This document shows, in pieces, positions 14,411-22,714 of a stretch of DNA of 64,000 nt. The stretch spans positions 3,345,501 through 3,409,500 of the forward strand of contig NZ_CP016294.1 in the NCBI RefSeq assembly GCF_001704155.1, written 5' to 3'. This stretch comes from Stenotrophomonas rhizophila (lineage in GTDB: Bacteria; Pseudomonadota; Gammaproteobacteria; Xanthomonadales; Xanthomonadaceae). The position numbers and the translations under genes are program-made. Below the pieces are notes generated by a model. That model was given only the letters and a program-made list of their open reading frames with translations. It did not search any database and had not been told where the DNA came from. How positions within the stretch are numbered: position 1 is the stretch's first letter; every line of letters starts with the position of its first letter.

Positions 14411-14604
14411 GGCACACCCCTCGAATGTCGACCACTGTCATCCCACCTGCGCTTAGACGCAGAAAAAGCGTCGTACGCTCCGGCTTCCACTATTGACTGA
14501 AGCCTGCCTCCATTTGCGTCTGAGCACTCCCTTTCAGTGGAGTACGCCACTCCCTTCAACTCCTGCTCAAGCGCTGCCGCGCGCCCTTCGAAAGAAGCTC
14601 CCAA
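14407..14604 (-). pseudogene. Remnant of a toxin-like C-terminal tail (family G)
   Basis: A 65-codon frame without a good start (TTG only) that stays open upstream to 14628. It contains ELKGVAYSTERECSDANGGR, then IVEAGAYDAFSASKRRWDDS. The same spacing of AY....EC...N......(V/I)..G.Y....S..RWD.S..H occurs in the frame at 15401-15703. Its stop overlaps the start of the following lipoprotein gene. It appears to be the last part of a larger protein. From 14629 to 14806 no convincing gene remains. Confidence 0.45.
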
Positions 14605-14806
14605 CGATTGAGGTCTCGAACATGTTGCAACTCAGCCCTTGATGTACCTGCAGCGATCCTGGCGGAAACTGCTGAGAAATCACGCGGTGCGTAGTGCAGC
14701 GCCACACGTGATCCGTGCCCCCGTCCAACCGCACAGCTTCAGGGGTTCATCGACCAGCCGAATCCAAGTTAAAGTATTGATCTTCCAAAACTTCATGGAC
14801 GCTGGC

Positions 14807-15337
14807 CTATTGACTAGGTGGAAGTAGCTTCGCGAGATCCTGCACGCTTATCGCAGTCGACCTCACCTGGCACATTGTGGCAATCGAAATCAGCTCCACC
14901 ATGACCATGGCTTCCGGAATGTCATTCTCCTGAAGGACGCGCTCGATCCCAATATGCAAGTCGACGGTGGCACCTGGATTGACGACCAGAGCCCCTCCCC
15001 ATGGAGGTAACGAGCCCGCTTCAAGGATAGGCACCCATCCCCGCATATTTAATTCGCGGGTGTAGTTCGAGTTGCGGGTGTAGATTTGGTACGCGCCCCA
15101 ATGCAGGAGGGGCACGCGAGAGGCGGAATTCGGCTCCCATAGCGGGAAGTACACAGTCACATCGCCGAGGTTCCGAAGTGTTAAAACGCTTGTACGCAGC
15201 TCGGGCGAGCCTTCCGAATGCTTAAATTCGAGCTCCATCGGCGGGCATTGGCAAGACGGAGAAGCGCCCACCCTCCCAATCGGAATCGAGAATGCACAAA
15301 CGAGGGACACACAGATCACCAGCAGGTATCGGATCAT
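14807..15337 (-). CDS. Exported protein with paired cysteines, array family C
   Basis: 176 aa from MIRYLLVICVSLVCAFSIPI, chosen because GGAGAG lies 8 nt upstream (the frame is open to 15385). Signal peptide with cleavage likely after RVGA, then CQCPPMELEFKHSEGSPEL, and near the end SIATMCQVRSTAISVQDLAK. Full-length paralog of 4545-5063. Periplasmic. It follows the family G tail at 15401-15703, as the lipoprotein 13943-14410 follows its own family G tail. A periplasmic immunity role is therefore a consistent but unproven reading. Confidence 0.6.
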   Translation of the reverse strand: MIRYLLVICVSLVCAFSIPIGRVGASPSCQCPPMELEFKHSEGSPELRTSVLTLRNLGDVTVYFPLWEPNSASRVPLLHWGAYQIYTRNSNYTRELNMRGWVPILEAGSLPPWGGALVVNPGATVDLHIGIERVLQENDIPEAMVMVELISIATMCQVRSTAISVQDLAKLLPPSQ

Positions 15338-15400
15338 CAAAGATCTCTCCAGTTCAATCAACACCCATCGCCTCAGCCCGCGCAAAAAGTGAGAAGTAAG

Positions 15401-15703
15401 TCACCATTCCGTCACGTCATGCTTTCGACTTGAATCCCACCGGTAAATTGAACCCATCATCGCTGGATAAAAGCCGGTACGCACAAAAGACTCCATAGCG
15501 TCTCTATTGTTCGATTTACACTCGGCTTGGCTCTGATACGCCTGAAGCCTCAAAAATCGCTCATAGGACTCTGCGCTAGCTTTCTCACCAGCACTCCAGG
15601 CGTTGATGTCACCCACATGATCCAGCTCTTTGAGCCTCACCTCCATCGCATGGCCCGGTGAGCTGTACTGATCGGGCCTTCGAAGATAGACAACCGGGGT
15701 CAA
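15401..15703 (-). pseudogene. Toxin-like C-terminal tail (family G), probably missing its front
   Basis: The only start in frame is a TTG at 15703, yet the frame is open upstream to about 15795 and reads convincingly there (HDWNISARCVCDGASFSLDE, then FQVDLTPVVYLRRPDQYSSP). The continuation KELDHVGDINAWSAGEKASA, then AYQSQAECKSNN and YRWDSSRKHDVTEW matches the shorter tail at 14407-14604. The N-terminal part overlaps, in another frame, the end of 15760-16185. The two frames may be one gene broken by a frameshift. Possible acidic/His residues exist (E..DH..D), but no activity can be assigned. Confidence 0.45.
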
Positions 15704-15759
15704 ATCGACCTGAAACTCGTCAAGGCTGAAGCTTGCGCCATCGCAGACGCACCTTGCGC

Positions 15760-16185
15760 TTATGTTCCAATCATGCGTGGTGGCACCCCCAACAGACTAG
15801 AGAATTTCCGTTCCCGCACGATCATATGGATCCATCCGTGCCGCGCAGTTGACTTCTCTACGCCATTTCCACTCGCCCGGTACCCGGGCTTGTACATGGT
15901 TTCCGCCTCTTGATCCTTCACCACATACTGGTGCATCAGCACCGAGTCCATGTATCGAGATACGCGGGCCTTGGTCCAGAGGGGGCCATATGTACCCGCC
16001 TTGGAACGAAGCTCGGCTTCGGCTTGGCTGAGCGTTGGGAAACACTTGCCCTCGAAGCAGAACTTTGTTTCGGCCAGTGGCTGTTGCGCTGCAGATGCAA
16101 CGACTGGAAGCAGCGAAAGCACTAGCAGCAAGAGAATACTCTTCGGGACGCGCGCGGGCACAACCACCTCCCTGTGGATGGGCAA
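15760..16185 (-). CDS. Exported protein, possibly the N-terminal part of a broken secreted protein
   Basis: 141 aa. Signal peptide (KSILLLLVLSLLPVVASA) followed by FCFEGKCFPTLSQAEAELRS and a soluble domain ending without clear structure (SSLLGVPPRMIGT). The FxGxxFxTLxQAExxLR motif resembles the start of exported Rhs-like or other large secreted proteins of Xanthomonadaceae; this is from memory. Downstream, in a shifted frame, lies the family G tail, so this may be head and tail of one decayed toxin gene. The spacer 16186-16309 before the next gene shows nothing. Confidence 0.45.
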   Translation of the reverse strand: MPIHREVVVPARVPKSILLLLVLSLLPVVASAAQQPLAETKFCFEGKCFPTLSQAEAELRSKAGTYGPLWTKARVSRYMDSVLMHQYVVKDQEAETMYKPGYRASGNGVEKSTARHGWIHMIVRERKFSSLLGVPPRMIGT

Positions 16186-16309
16186 CTGCGGGCGCAGGAA
16201 TGAGCGCCCACTGACGTTTGACGCATTAGTCTTGTCGAATGGCGCTTATGGAAATGAGCGCCACGTCTCGATTTGTGGAAAAGCCGGGACCATGGTGCCA
16301 ATGGCCGCG

Positions 16310-19300
16310 CTACGGGCTACGCCCTCCGTGTTCAGCACGGGTCGCCAGCAGCGTCATCAACCGCAGCGAAGCATTTCCCTGCGCCTTCCGGTCCAAGCGC
16401 GACCAATAGCGCTGCATCAACTGCTGAGCGACGGCAGGATCGCCCTCTGACAGTGCTGCGTACTGCATCGCGCCCATGATGTAGTAGCCAGAGACGCCAT
16501 CCTGCAGCAGTGCTGCACCATGATCGCCGTCCAACAGCTCCAGGCCCAACTCGACTACGTCGCGATGCCGATCTTCCGAGGCGGCCGCTACCAGGCCAAG
16601 GGCGGCCTGGACGGTGGCATCATTCGAAGGGCAACGCAGCCACGTCGGCTTGCCCCAGATGCGATCAAGCCGCGCGGAGTCCAGGAACACTACGGTTTCC
16701 GTCGCCAGCGAGAAAATCATTGTGGCCGTCCGCTCCGGTCGGCTGTCCAGTTCACAGGCAGCCGCCAGCCCGCGCAGTGCGTCCACTTGCAATGCGTCGA
16801 ACTCGGACATTGCTGAGGGCGGCGCCTTGCTCCCCTCCACCAATGCAGCAAATACCTCCTGAGCGGCCTCAGCCTGCCGAACCGACGCGAGCGATAGACG
16901 GTTAGTGCCAAACGAACGCTCGCTTGCCGGCATCGGGCCACCGAGGCTGCGGACCAACGGCCACGGAGCCGAGCCCATTGCATCGAAGTCTGCCACTTGG
17001 GTACGCTGGAACCGAGCCACCGGCGCCTGGAGCTTCAACACCGGGAACATGTCGGAGTTCATCTGGTGCGGATAGAGCGCCAGATAGCCTTCCAGACCAC
17101 GGCGATTCAACACTTTGGTGTCCTGCAAAGCACGCAGGTCGGTCACGCCGATACGAGCAAGATCGGCAGCCACCAACGGCTGGCGAAAAATGTCCGCGGA
17201 GAGATCAGGGACCTCTCCGTGCGGTGAAGCCACCAGAATCAGATCGCCCTCGTTGGCCAGATACGCCTTCGCATCCTTGAAGTTGACCAGCATGGCCGAG
17301 AGCACCGAGTTGACCAGCTCAGGGGTGATTTCATACAGCTGCAGCCATTGAACGAACAAGCCATCCTGATTGAGCTGCTTCGGGATGTACTGATAGAACT
17401 CGGTACTGAACAAGGATGCGGTGCCACCGACCCACGGATTGGAAGGCTCGGAGATGATCAGGTCGTACTTCTTGGGCACCGAGGCAAAGTACGCCTTGGC
17501 ATCGTCAATGATCACGTGCGAGCGCGGGTCGCTGTACGCCCTCGAAACCCGGTCGCCGAAGTGGCGGGCACCCTCGACCATTGCCGGCTCGATTTCCACC
17601 GTATCCACCGCGCCTACTTTTGCGTGCCCCATGAGCGTATGCGTGGTCATGCCCGAGCCAAACCCGATTACACCGATGCGGTCGTAGTGCTCACGCATGG
17701 ACAACGGGATCGCGGCGAGCAACACCATGGTCGACTCATCGGACGTCGGCGCCTGATCGGCTTGCAGCGCCAGGCCGGCATCCACCTTGCCGTTGGTGGA
17801 GATCATCCGCACGGGTCCGTCCTCTTCATTCCGTTCGATGACGGCAACAGTCGCGGTCTTCCCATCCTTGAAGAACACCGTCTTGGTGTCCGCGCCCAAT
17901 GACGTGGAACCGAAGCGATACACCGATGAATTCAGAACGGCCGGATCGAAGGTAACCAGCCAACTGGCAGCCAGTACCGCAGCAGCAGAAACCGCCGCCG
18001 CCGGCACCATCGGTGGCAGCCGCCAACGGGTCGAGGCCGGCGCATAACGAGCCAGCAGCACCAGACCCAGACCGATGTCGAGCACGGCAGCGCTCAGCAG
18101 CGCGTACTTCAGGCCCAGCACGGGCATCAGCAGATGCACCGCGGCGAGTACGCCAATGATTGCGCCCAACGTATTGAATGCGTAGGCCTGGCCGATCGAT
18201 TTTTCGCCATGGCCCTGCCGCAGCAGTGCCAGCGTGAGCAGAGGCAGCGTCATACCGGCAAAGAAGGCTGCGGGGAACATGACGAGCAGCGCGATACCTG
18301 CACTGGCCACGTTGAATAGGCCATATCCCTCCGCACTGTGCACGATGACCATCATCAGCCAGCCGACCCACTCGAACGCGTTGGCATAGACGAACATGGA
18401 CGCCAATGCGGCGATACCCATCCACACCTGGATCCAACCGGCAGTCGCGAGCGGTGCGATCAGCCGATCTGCACGGTTTTTCAGCCAGAGCCCACCCAGC
18501 GCGATGCCCAGAATGAAGGCCGCCAACATCAATTCAAACGAATGGATCGTGGTTCCCAGTGCCAGCGAGAGCATCCGGATCCAGGTGATTTCATAGACGA
18601 AGGATGCTGCCCCAGTGAGACCGGCCACGAGCAGAATGAGCAACGGCCTGGAGGCAACCGTGCCGGTTGTGCGCGCAGTCGTTGCAGGCACGAGGGCGGA
18701 ATCCGGCGCTAGTGGTCGCTCCTGCTTGCTAAGCGGATACACCATCACCGCGACCAGGATATTGATGAGCCCTGCCGAGAACACCGTGCCCGGCATGCCG
18801 ATCGCGGGCAGCATTACATACGTCGAGGCCAACGCACCAATGGCCGCGCCGAGACTGTTGGAGAAATACAAGCCTGCCAGCACCCGGCCCTCCGCGTGGG
18901 TCTGCAGGCGGATGTAGCCAGCACTCATCAGCGGGAAGGTCGCACCAAGCAGGATGCATTGCGGCAGCACCATCGCCGCCGCCAGCAACCAGCGAACGTT
19001 CTGCAGCTGCCCTGACGGCAGCATAGGCAGCACTTGTGCGTAGGCCCAGCCGGTCACACCCTGATAGATGCCGTCGAAGCTCAATCCGAGCAGGCCAATG
19101 ACGACCTCAATGAGCGCATAGGCGAGAAGCGGCCGACGAATTCTGCTGCTCCATCGGCTGACCAGCCATGCACCGATCGCCATGCCGCCCATGAACAGAA
19201 TGAGCACCAGCGATTGCGCGTAGGAGGAATGACCCAGGAACAAGCCCAGATACTGCGTCCAGATGGACTGGTAGATCAGGCCGGAGAAGCCGGACAGCAC

Positions 19301-19348
19301 GAATATCCACAACAGCCACGTTCCGGCCCTGCTCTTAACCAACGTCAT
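16310..19348 (-). CDS. Fused membrane transporter-like / spermidine synthase-like protein
   Basis: 1012 aa from MTLVKSRAGTWLLWIFVLSG. The first about 530 residues form many transmembrane helices. A Rossmann methyltransferase-like domain of the spermidine synthase type follows: RIGVIGFGSGMTTHTLM, then VDTVEIEPAMVEGARHF, then YDLIISEPSNPWVGGTASLF. A helical C-terminal region of about 200 residues ends the chain. Such fused MFS/spermidine-synthase-like proteins are common in Proteobacteria; their substrate is usually unknown. It lies downstream of pilB, separated by 283 nt with a hairpin and a GTAG repeat, so it is probably transcribed separately. Role in pilus biology is not implied. Confidence 0.8.
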   Translation of the reverse strand: MTLVKSRAGTWLLWIFVLSGFSGLIYQSIWTQYLGLFLGHSSYAQSLVLILFMGGMAIGAWLVSRWSSRIRRPLLAYALIEVVIGLLGLSFDGIYQGVTGWAYAQVLPMLPSGQLQNVRWLLAAAMVLPQCILLGATFPLMSAGYIRLQTHAEGRVLAGLYFSNSLGAAIGALASTYVMLPAIGMPGTVFSAGLINILVAVMVYPLSKQERPLAPDSALVPATTARTTGTVASRPLLILLVAGLTGAASFVYEITWIRMLSLALGTTIHSFELMLAAFILGIALGGLWLKNRADRLIAPLATAGWIQVWMGIAALASMFVYANAFEWVGWLMMVIVHSAEGYGLFNVASAGIALLVMFPAAFFAGMTLPLLTLALLRQGHGEKSIGQAYAFNTLGAIIGVLAAVHLLMPVLGLKYALLSAAVLDIGLGLVLLARYAPASTRWRLPPMVPAAAVSAAAVLAASWLVTFDPAVLNSSVYRFGSTSLGADTKTVFFKDGKTATVAVIERNEEDGPVRMISTNGKVDAGLALQADQAPTSDESTMVLLAAIPLSMREHYDRIGVIGFGSGMTTHTLMGHAKVGAVDTVEIEPAMVEGARHFGDRVSRAYSDPRSHVIIDDAKAYFASVPKKYDLIISEPSNPWVGGTASLFSTEFYQYIPKQLNQDGLFVQWLQLYEITPELVNSVLSAMLVNFKDAKAYLANEGDLILVASPHGEVPDLSADIFRQPLVAADLARIGVTDLRALQDTKVLNRRGLEGYLALYPHQMNSDMFPVLKLQAPVARFQRTQVADFDAMGSAPWPLVRSLGGPMPASERSFGTNRLSLASVRQAEAAQEVFAALVEGSKAPPSAMSEFDALQVDALRGLAAACELDSRPERTATMIFSLATETVVFLDSARLDRIWGKPTWLRCPSNDATVQAALGLVAAASEDRHRDVVELGLELLDGDHGAALLQDGVSGYYIMGAMQYAALSEGDPAVAQQLMQRYWSRLDRKAQGNASLRLMTLLATRAEHGGRSP

Positions 19349-19547
19349 GCGTGCATCCCCATTGCCTATCACAAGGCCAAACGACCTGCATTGAAGTATG
19401 TCGCCAAGCACGGCGCCGCATTGAAGCGGCAGCAGCGGTTGGCAATCGAAGGTTGGGCCCAGCTCCCCGCCGGGCAATGTTGCTTGTGGATGGTAGCAGG
19501 TGATCGCGGCAGGATCAGGGATTGGGCACCAAACGTGTGCAGCGGAC

Positions 19548-19574
19548 GGGGGCGGGCATCCCACCCCCGTCTTG
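19548..19574 (-). terminator. Possible terminator downstream of pilB
   Basis: Inverted repeat GACGGGGG ... CCCCCGTC around a central GCGGGCATCCCA loop, 58 nt after the pilB stop. No strong U-run follows, so function as terminator is uncertain. The remaining spacer 19349-19547 shows no gene. Confidence 0.4.
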
Positions 19575-19580
19575 GTTTCC

Positions 19581-19603
19581 TGCCGGGCAGAGCCCGGCCC
19601 TAC
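19581..19603 (-). repeat. GTAG-headed palindromic repeat (SMAG variant)
   Basis: On the minus strand, GTAG then GGCCGGGCTCTGCCCGGC: a hairpin of a different subfamily from the one at 1260. Confidence 0.65.
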
Positions 19604-19631
19604 CTATGCGTTTCTGGCGAAACGAAGGAGC

Positions 19632-21365
19632 TTAGTCCTTGGTGACGCGATTGATCTCGGCCAGGCTGGTGGTGCCCGCGCCCGCCTTGATCAGCGCAGA
19701 TTGACGCAGGTCCTTGATACCGGCACGTTGGGCAGCTTCAGCGATCTGGATCGCGTTGCCACCGCCCAGCACGATGACCGAAATTTCCTCACTCATCGGC
19801 ATGACCTGGTAAATACCGGTACGACCCTTGTAGCCTTCGGTGCACTCTTCGCAACCAACCGGCTCATACAGGGTGATGCCGGCGTCCAGCTGGGCCTGGG
19901 TGAAGCCCTCGGCCAGCAAGGCGTTCGGCGGCAGATCCACCGGCCGCTTGCAGCTGTTGCACAGTCGGCGCGCAAGACGCTGAGCAATCACAAGCGTGAC
20001 CGAACTGGTGATGTTGAACGGTGCAATACCCATGTTCATCAGGCGCGCGATGGTCTGCGGACCATCGTTGGTATGCAGGGTGGAGAGCACCATGTGGCCG
20101 GTCTGCGCTGCCTTGACGGCGATCTCGGCCGTTTCCAGATCGCGGATTTCGCCGACCATGATGATATCTGGATCCTGTCGCAGGAAGGATCGGAGAGCGG
20201 CGGCGAAGGTCATGCCGCGCTTGACGTTCTGCTGGACCTGGTTCACTCCAGGCAGCCGGATTTCTACCGGATCCTCCGCCGTGGAGATGTTGCGGGTTTC
20301 GTCGTTGAGGATACCCAGCGCGGTGTAGAGCGATACCGTCTTACCCGAGCCTGTGGGACCAGTGACCAGCACCATGCCATATGGCTTATGAATCGCTTCC
20401 AGGAAGAGCTTCTGCTGCTCGGGCTCGTAGCCGAGCTTGTCAATGCCCAGCTTGGCGGCACTGCCGTCGAGGATACGAAGCACCACCTTTTCGCCGAACA
20501 GGGTCGGCAAGGTGCTGACGCGGAAGTCGATCTGCTTGGACTTGGAGAGGTTGAGCTTTATGCGCCCATCTTGCGGCACGCGCTTTTCGGCAATATCCAG
20601 CTGCGACATTACCTTCAGGCGTGCAGCAATGCGCTGGTTCAGCTTCACCGGCGCCTTGGCCACGTTCTTGAGCAGCCCGTCGATGCGGAACCGCACGCGG
20701 TAGTCGTCTTCATACGGTTCGAAGTGGATGTCCGATGCGCCCTTGCGGATGGCATCGACCAGCACCTTGTTGACGAACTTCACGACCGGGGTGTCGTCCC
20801 CCTTGGCGTCGTGACCGGAATCTGCCCCAGCTCCACCCTCATCATCGCCGCCCGATACATCCAGGTCGGCCATGCCGTCGTCGTCGCCGCCGCCGAGGGA
20901 ACCGCCCAGGGTGTCATGCTTGGACTGCCACTGTTCCAGTGTGCGGCGGATCTGCTCCTCGTCTACCAGAATCGGCTCGACCACCAGATTGGTGTGGAAC
21001 TTGATCTCGTCAAGCGAGTGAGTCGGATCACTGGTACCCACGAACAGCTTGCCACCGCGCTTGAACAGCGGCAGCACATGATGTTTGCGCAGCAGCTCTT
21101 CGCTGACCAGGCTGATGGCGCTCTGCGCACTGTCGAATACCGAGACGTCCAGCAGCGGCATGCCAAATTCGAGCGCATTGGCTGCGGCCAGCTGCGCCGG
21201 CGTTACCAACTTCTTTTCGGCGAAGTACTGCGGCAACGGCTGCTTCGCTGCGGCCGCTTTGGCCATCGCATCGCGCGCTGCAGCCTCATCCAGCGCACCG
21301 TCCTGCACGAGACGACGGGCGATACCGGTGATGCCGACGAGATTGGCGGTCACTACTGCATTCAT
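19632..21365 (-). CDS. pilB: PilB, type IV pilus assembly (extension) ATPase
   Basis: 577 aa. N-terminal GspE/MshEN-type domain (residues about 30-150) precedes the secretion ATPase core. The core has Walker A GPTGSGKTVSLYTALG, an Asp box (STAEDPVEIRLPGVNQVQ), Walker B (LRQDPDIIMVGEIRDLETAE), a His box (TGHMVLSTLHTNDG), and the tetracysteine zinc region (LCNSC near residue 490, CEECTEGYKGRTG after it). PilB powers pilus extension from the inner membrane base together with PilC. It is transcribed on the minus strand downstream of the pilins, with 57 nt to the proximal pilin, so it may be expressed from the sigma-54 pilin promoter as well as its own. Confidence 0.95.
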   Translation of the reverse strand: MNAVVTANLVGITGIARRLVQDGALDEAAARDAMAKAAAAKQPLPQYFAEKKLVTPAQLAAANALEFGMPLLDVSVFDSAQSAISLVSEELLRKHHVLPLFKRGGKLFVGTSDPTHSLDEIKFHTNLVVEPILVDEEQIRRTLEQWQSKHDTLGGSLGGGDDDGMADLDVSGGDDEGGAGADSGHDAKGDDTPVVKFVNKVLVDAIRKGASDIHFEPYEDDYRVRFRIDGLLKNVAKAPVKLNQRIAARLKVMSQLDIAEKRVPQDGRIKLNLSKSKQIDFRVSTLPTLFGEKVVLRILDGSAAKLGIDKLGYEPEQQKLFLEAIHKPYGMVLVTGPTGSGKTVSLYTALGILNDETRNISTAEDPVEIRLPGVNQVQQNVKRGMTFAAALRSFLRQDPDIIMVGEIRDLETAEIAVKAAQTGHMVLSTLHTNDGPQTIARLMNMGIAPFNITSSVTLVIAQRLARRLCNSCKRPVDLPPNALLAEGFTQAQLDAGITLYEPVGCEECTEGYKGRTGIYQVMPMSEEISVIVLGGGNAIQIAEAAQRAGIKDLRQSALIKAGAGTTSLAEINRVTKD

Positions 21366-21421
21366 AGGGGCGTCACGGCTGATTGCTCCGGGGGTTACAG
21401 CTTAACCCAGACAATGGGAAA

Positions 21422-21832
21422 TCAATTGCAGTTGCGGGGGCGGATACGCTCGGCGAGGCTGGGCGCTTCGCAGCTCCACCGGCCGCCCGCGTCCCGATTC
21501 AAGCTCAGGCTGGCACCCACCACTTGTGGATTTCCCATCACGACGCAGCTGATCTGCGCCGAACCATCAGCAGCCAGGGACGCGACCACGGTCGAGCAAT
21601 GACTGGTAGGGGTGGCGAGGCCGACGTAGGCGGCGTCGACCAGGGAAGCGTTGCCCGTCGCCAGCGCCGACTCAACCCCGTTCTTGCCGGGCGCGATCTC
21701 GGCCAGCGCGGCCGTGACCTGGGTCTTGGCGACATAGCCCTGGTAGGCGGGAATGGCGATCGCGGCGAGCACTGCGATGATCGCCACCACGATCATCAAC
21801 TCGATCAGCGTGAAGCCTTTGGACCTCTGCAT
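21422..21832 (-). CDS. pilA: Type IV major pilin, copy proximal to pilB
   Basis: 136 aa. Class III leader MQRSKG with processing before Phe ([14 protein letters not shown], Glu+5 present) and the long hydrophobic alpha-1 helix. The C-terminal domain has cysteines at about residues 83, 95, 119 and 135 that can form the disulfide-bounded D-region. Compared with the neighbouring pilin, the N-terminal 50 residues are nearly the same while the rest diverges strongly, as usual for duplicated pilins under diversifying selection. PilD at 23978 should process it. It has its own sigma-54 promoter at 21866-21881. Confidence 0.93.
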   Translation of the reverse strand: MQRSKGFTLIELMIVVAIIAVLAAIAIPAYQGYVAKTQVTAALAEIAPGKNGVESALATGNASLVDAAYVGLATPTSHCSTVVASLAADGSAQISCVVMGNPQVVGASLSLNRDAGGRWSCEAPSLAERIRPRNCN

Positions 21833-21865
21833 TGAAACGCTCCCCTATCGTTAATCAGCAAGGAA

Positions 21866-21881
21866 AGCAGAATTCGTGCCA
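21866..21881 (-). promoter_or_regulatory. Sigma-54 (-24/-12) promoter of the proximal pilin gene
   Basis: Read on the minus strand: TGGCAC, GAATT, CTGCT. The GG and GC dinucleotides have the 10-nt spacing required by RpoN. Expected transcription start near 21856, about 24 nt before the ATG at 21832. PilR encoded at 1-1218 is the expected activator. Confidence 0.8.
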
Positions 21882-21903
21882 AGTCCATCGGGGTAAAAAA
21901 AAA

Positions 21904-21925
21904 GGCCCCCGCTTAAGCGGAGGCC
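21904..21925 (-). terminator. Rho-independent terminator after the distal pilin gene
   Basis: On the minus strand a GC-rich stem (GGCCTCCGC / GCGGGGGCC, loop TTAA) is followed by a run of nine to ten T. It lies 25 nt after the stop codon at 21951 and separates the two pilin genes into distinct transcription units. Confidence 0.9.
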
Positions 21926-21950
21926 TCTTCTTCAAGCGATAGGCGACCTA

Positions 21951-22358
21951 TTAGGTGCACTTGCCCGGCTTGTACTTGGCGTCCAGGTCCGAGGTGCAAG
22001 CCCACAGACCGGTGTCGGCGGTACGGGTCCAAATGACCTTCTTGCCGTTGAACTTGGTGGCGTTGCCGCCCTTGGTGACGCACTGGATGTTGTCAGCGCC
22101 GACGGTCACGGTGCAGTACGAGGTGGACGGGCCCACGCCAACGAAGCCAGCGTCAGCGGCGGCAGTCGACGGGGTCTTGCCTTCGTTGACAGCCTGCTCG
22201 AAACCGACCTTGGCCGGGGTGATTTCGGCCAGAGCCGAGGCGCCCTGTGAGCGGACCACGTAGTCCTGGTAAGCCGGGATGGCAATGGCGGCCAGGATGG
22301 CGATGATCGCGACAACGATCATCAGTTCGATGAGGGTAAAGCCCTGCTGCTTCTTCAT
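21951..22358 (-). CDS. pilA: Type IV major pilin, copy distal to pilB
   Basis: 135 aa from [20 protein letters not shown]: class III leader with Glu+5, then a hydrophobic helix. C-terminal cysteines at about residues 81, 90, 119 and 134 can form the disulfide loops ([26 protein letters not shown]). It is similar to the neighbouring pilin in the helix but not in the globular head, so the two subunits probably present different surfaces. A strong terminator follows and a sigma-54 promoter lies about 100 nt upstream. This gene diverges from pilC. Confidence 0.95.
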   Translation of the reverse strand: MKKQQGFTLIELMIVVAIIAILAAIAIPAYQDYVVRSQGASALAEITPAKVGFEQAVNEGKTPSTAAADAGFVGVGPSTSYCTVTVGADNIQCVTKGGNATKFNGKKVIWTRTADTGLWACTSDLDAKYKPGKCT

Positions 22359-22455
22359 GAGTACATCCCCTAGAGGTGGTTTGAAAAATGAACACTGGGT
22401 CGCGCCTGGCCGGTCGACCGGCTGAGCATGGCAATCGCCCGTGCGGGTGGTTGAA

Positions 22456-22471
22456 AGCAGGTTGCGTGCCA
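22456..22471 (-). promoter_or_regulatory. Sigma-54 (-24/-12) promoter of the distal pilin gene
   Basis: Read on the minus strand: TGGCAC, GCAAC, CTGCT, matching the RpoN consensus with correct spacing. Expected start near 22446, giving a leader of about 88 nt. The rest of the 356-nt divergent spacer up to pilC (22472-22714) probably holds PilR-binding sites and the pilC promoter; I cannot define them by eye. Confidence 0.85.
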
Positions 22472-22714
22472 ACTTCTCAGCAATGCTCCCCAGCATTCCC
22501 CGGCGCAATGATGGCAGCAATCTTCAGGATTGGAACCCCCCTCACGGTAATTTGAGACCAAGCCGGCATTGTGACGCGTTACGTCACCTTCTGACGACCC
22601 CGGTCCTGGACCCCGGTCACGGATTGCCGTCATGGAGGGATGCCATGACGGCCCGGAACCAGCTACCATTCGGCGCAGAAGCCCGCCTGGGGATGGCGCG
22701 GCTGGGGAGCCTGT

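Noticed and set aside
1219..16185. Prophage or integrative element
   Set aside because: No integrase, transposase, phage structural or replication gene was found, and no tRNA borders the region.
19500..21602. A 700-codon plus-strand frame opposite pilB
   Set aside because: Antisense to pilB, whose ATPase motifs are unmistakable.
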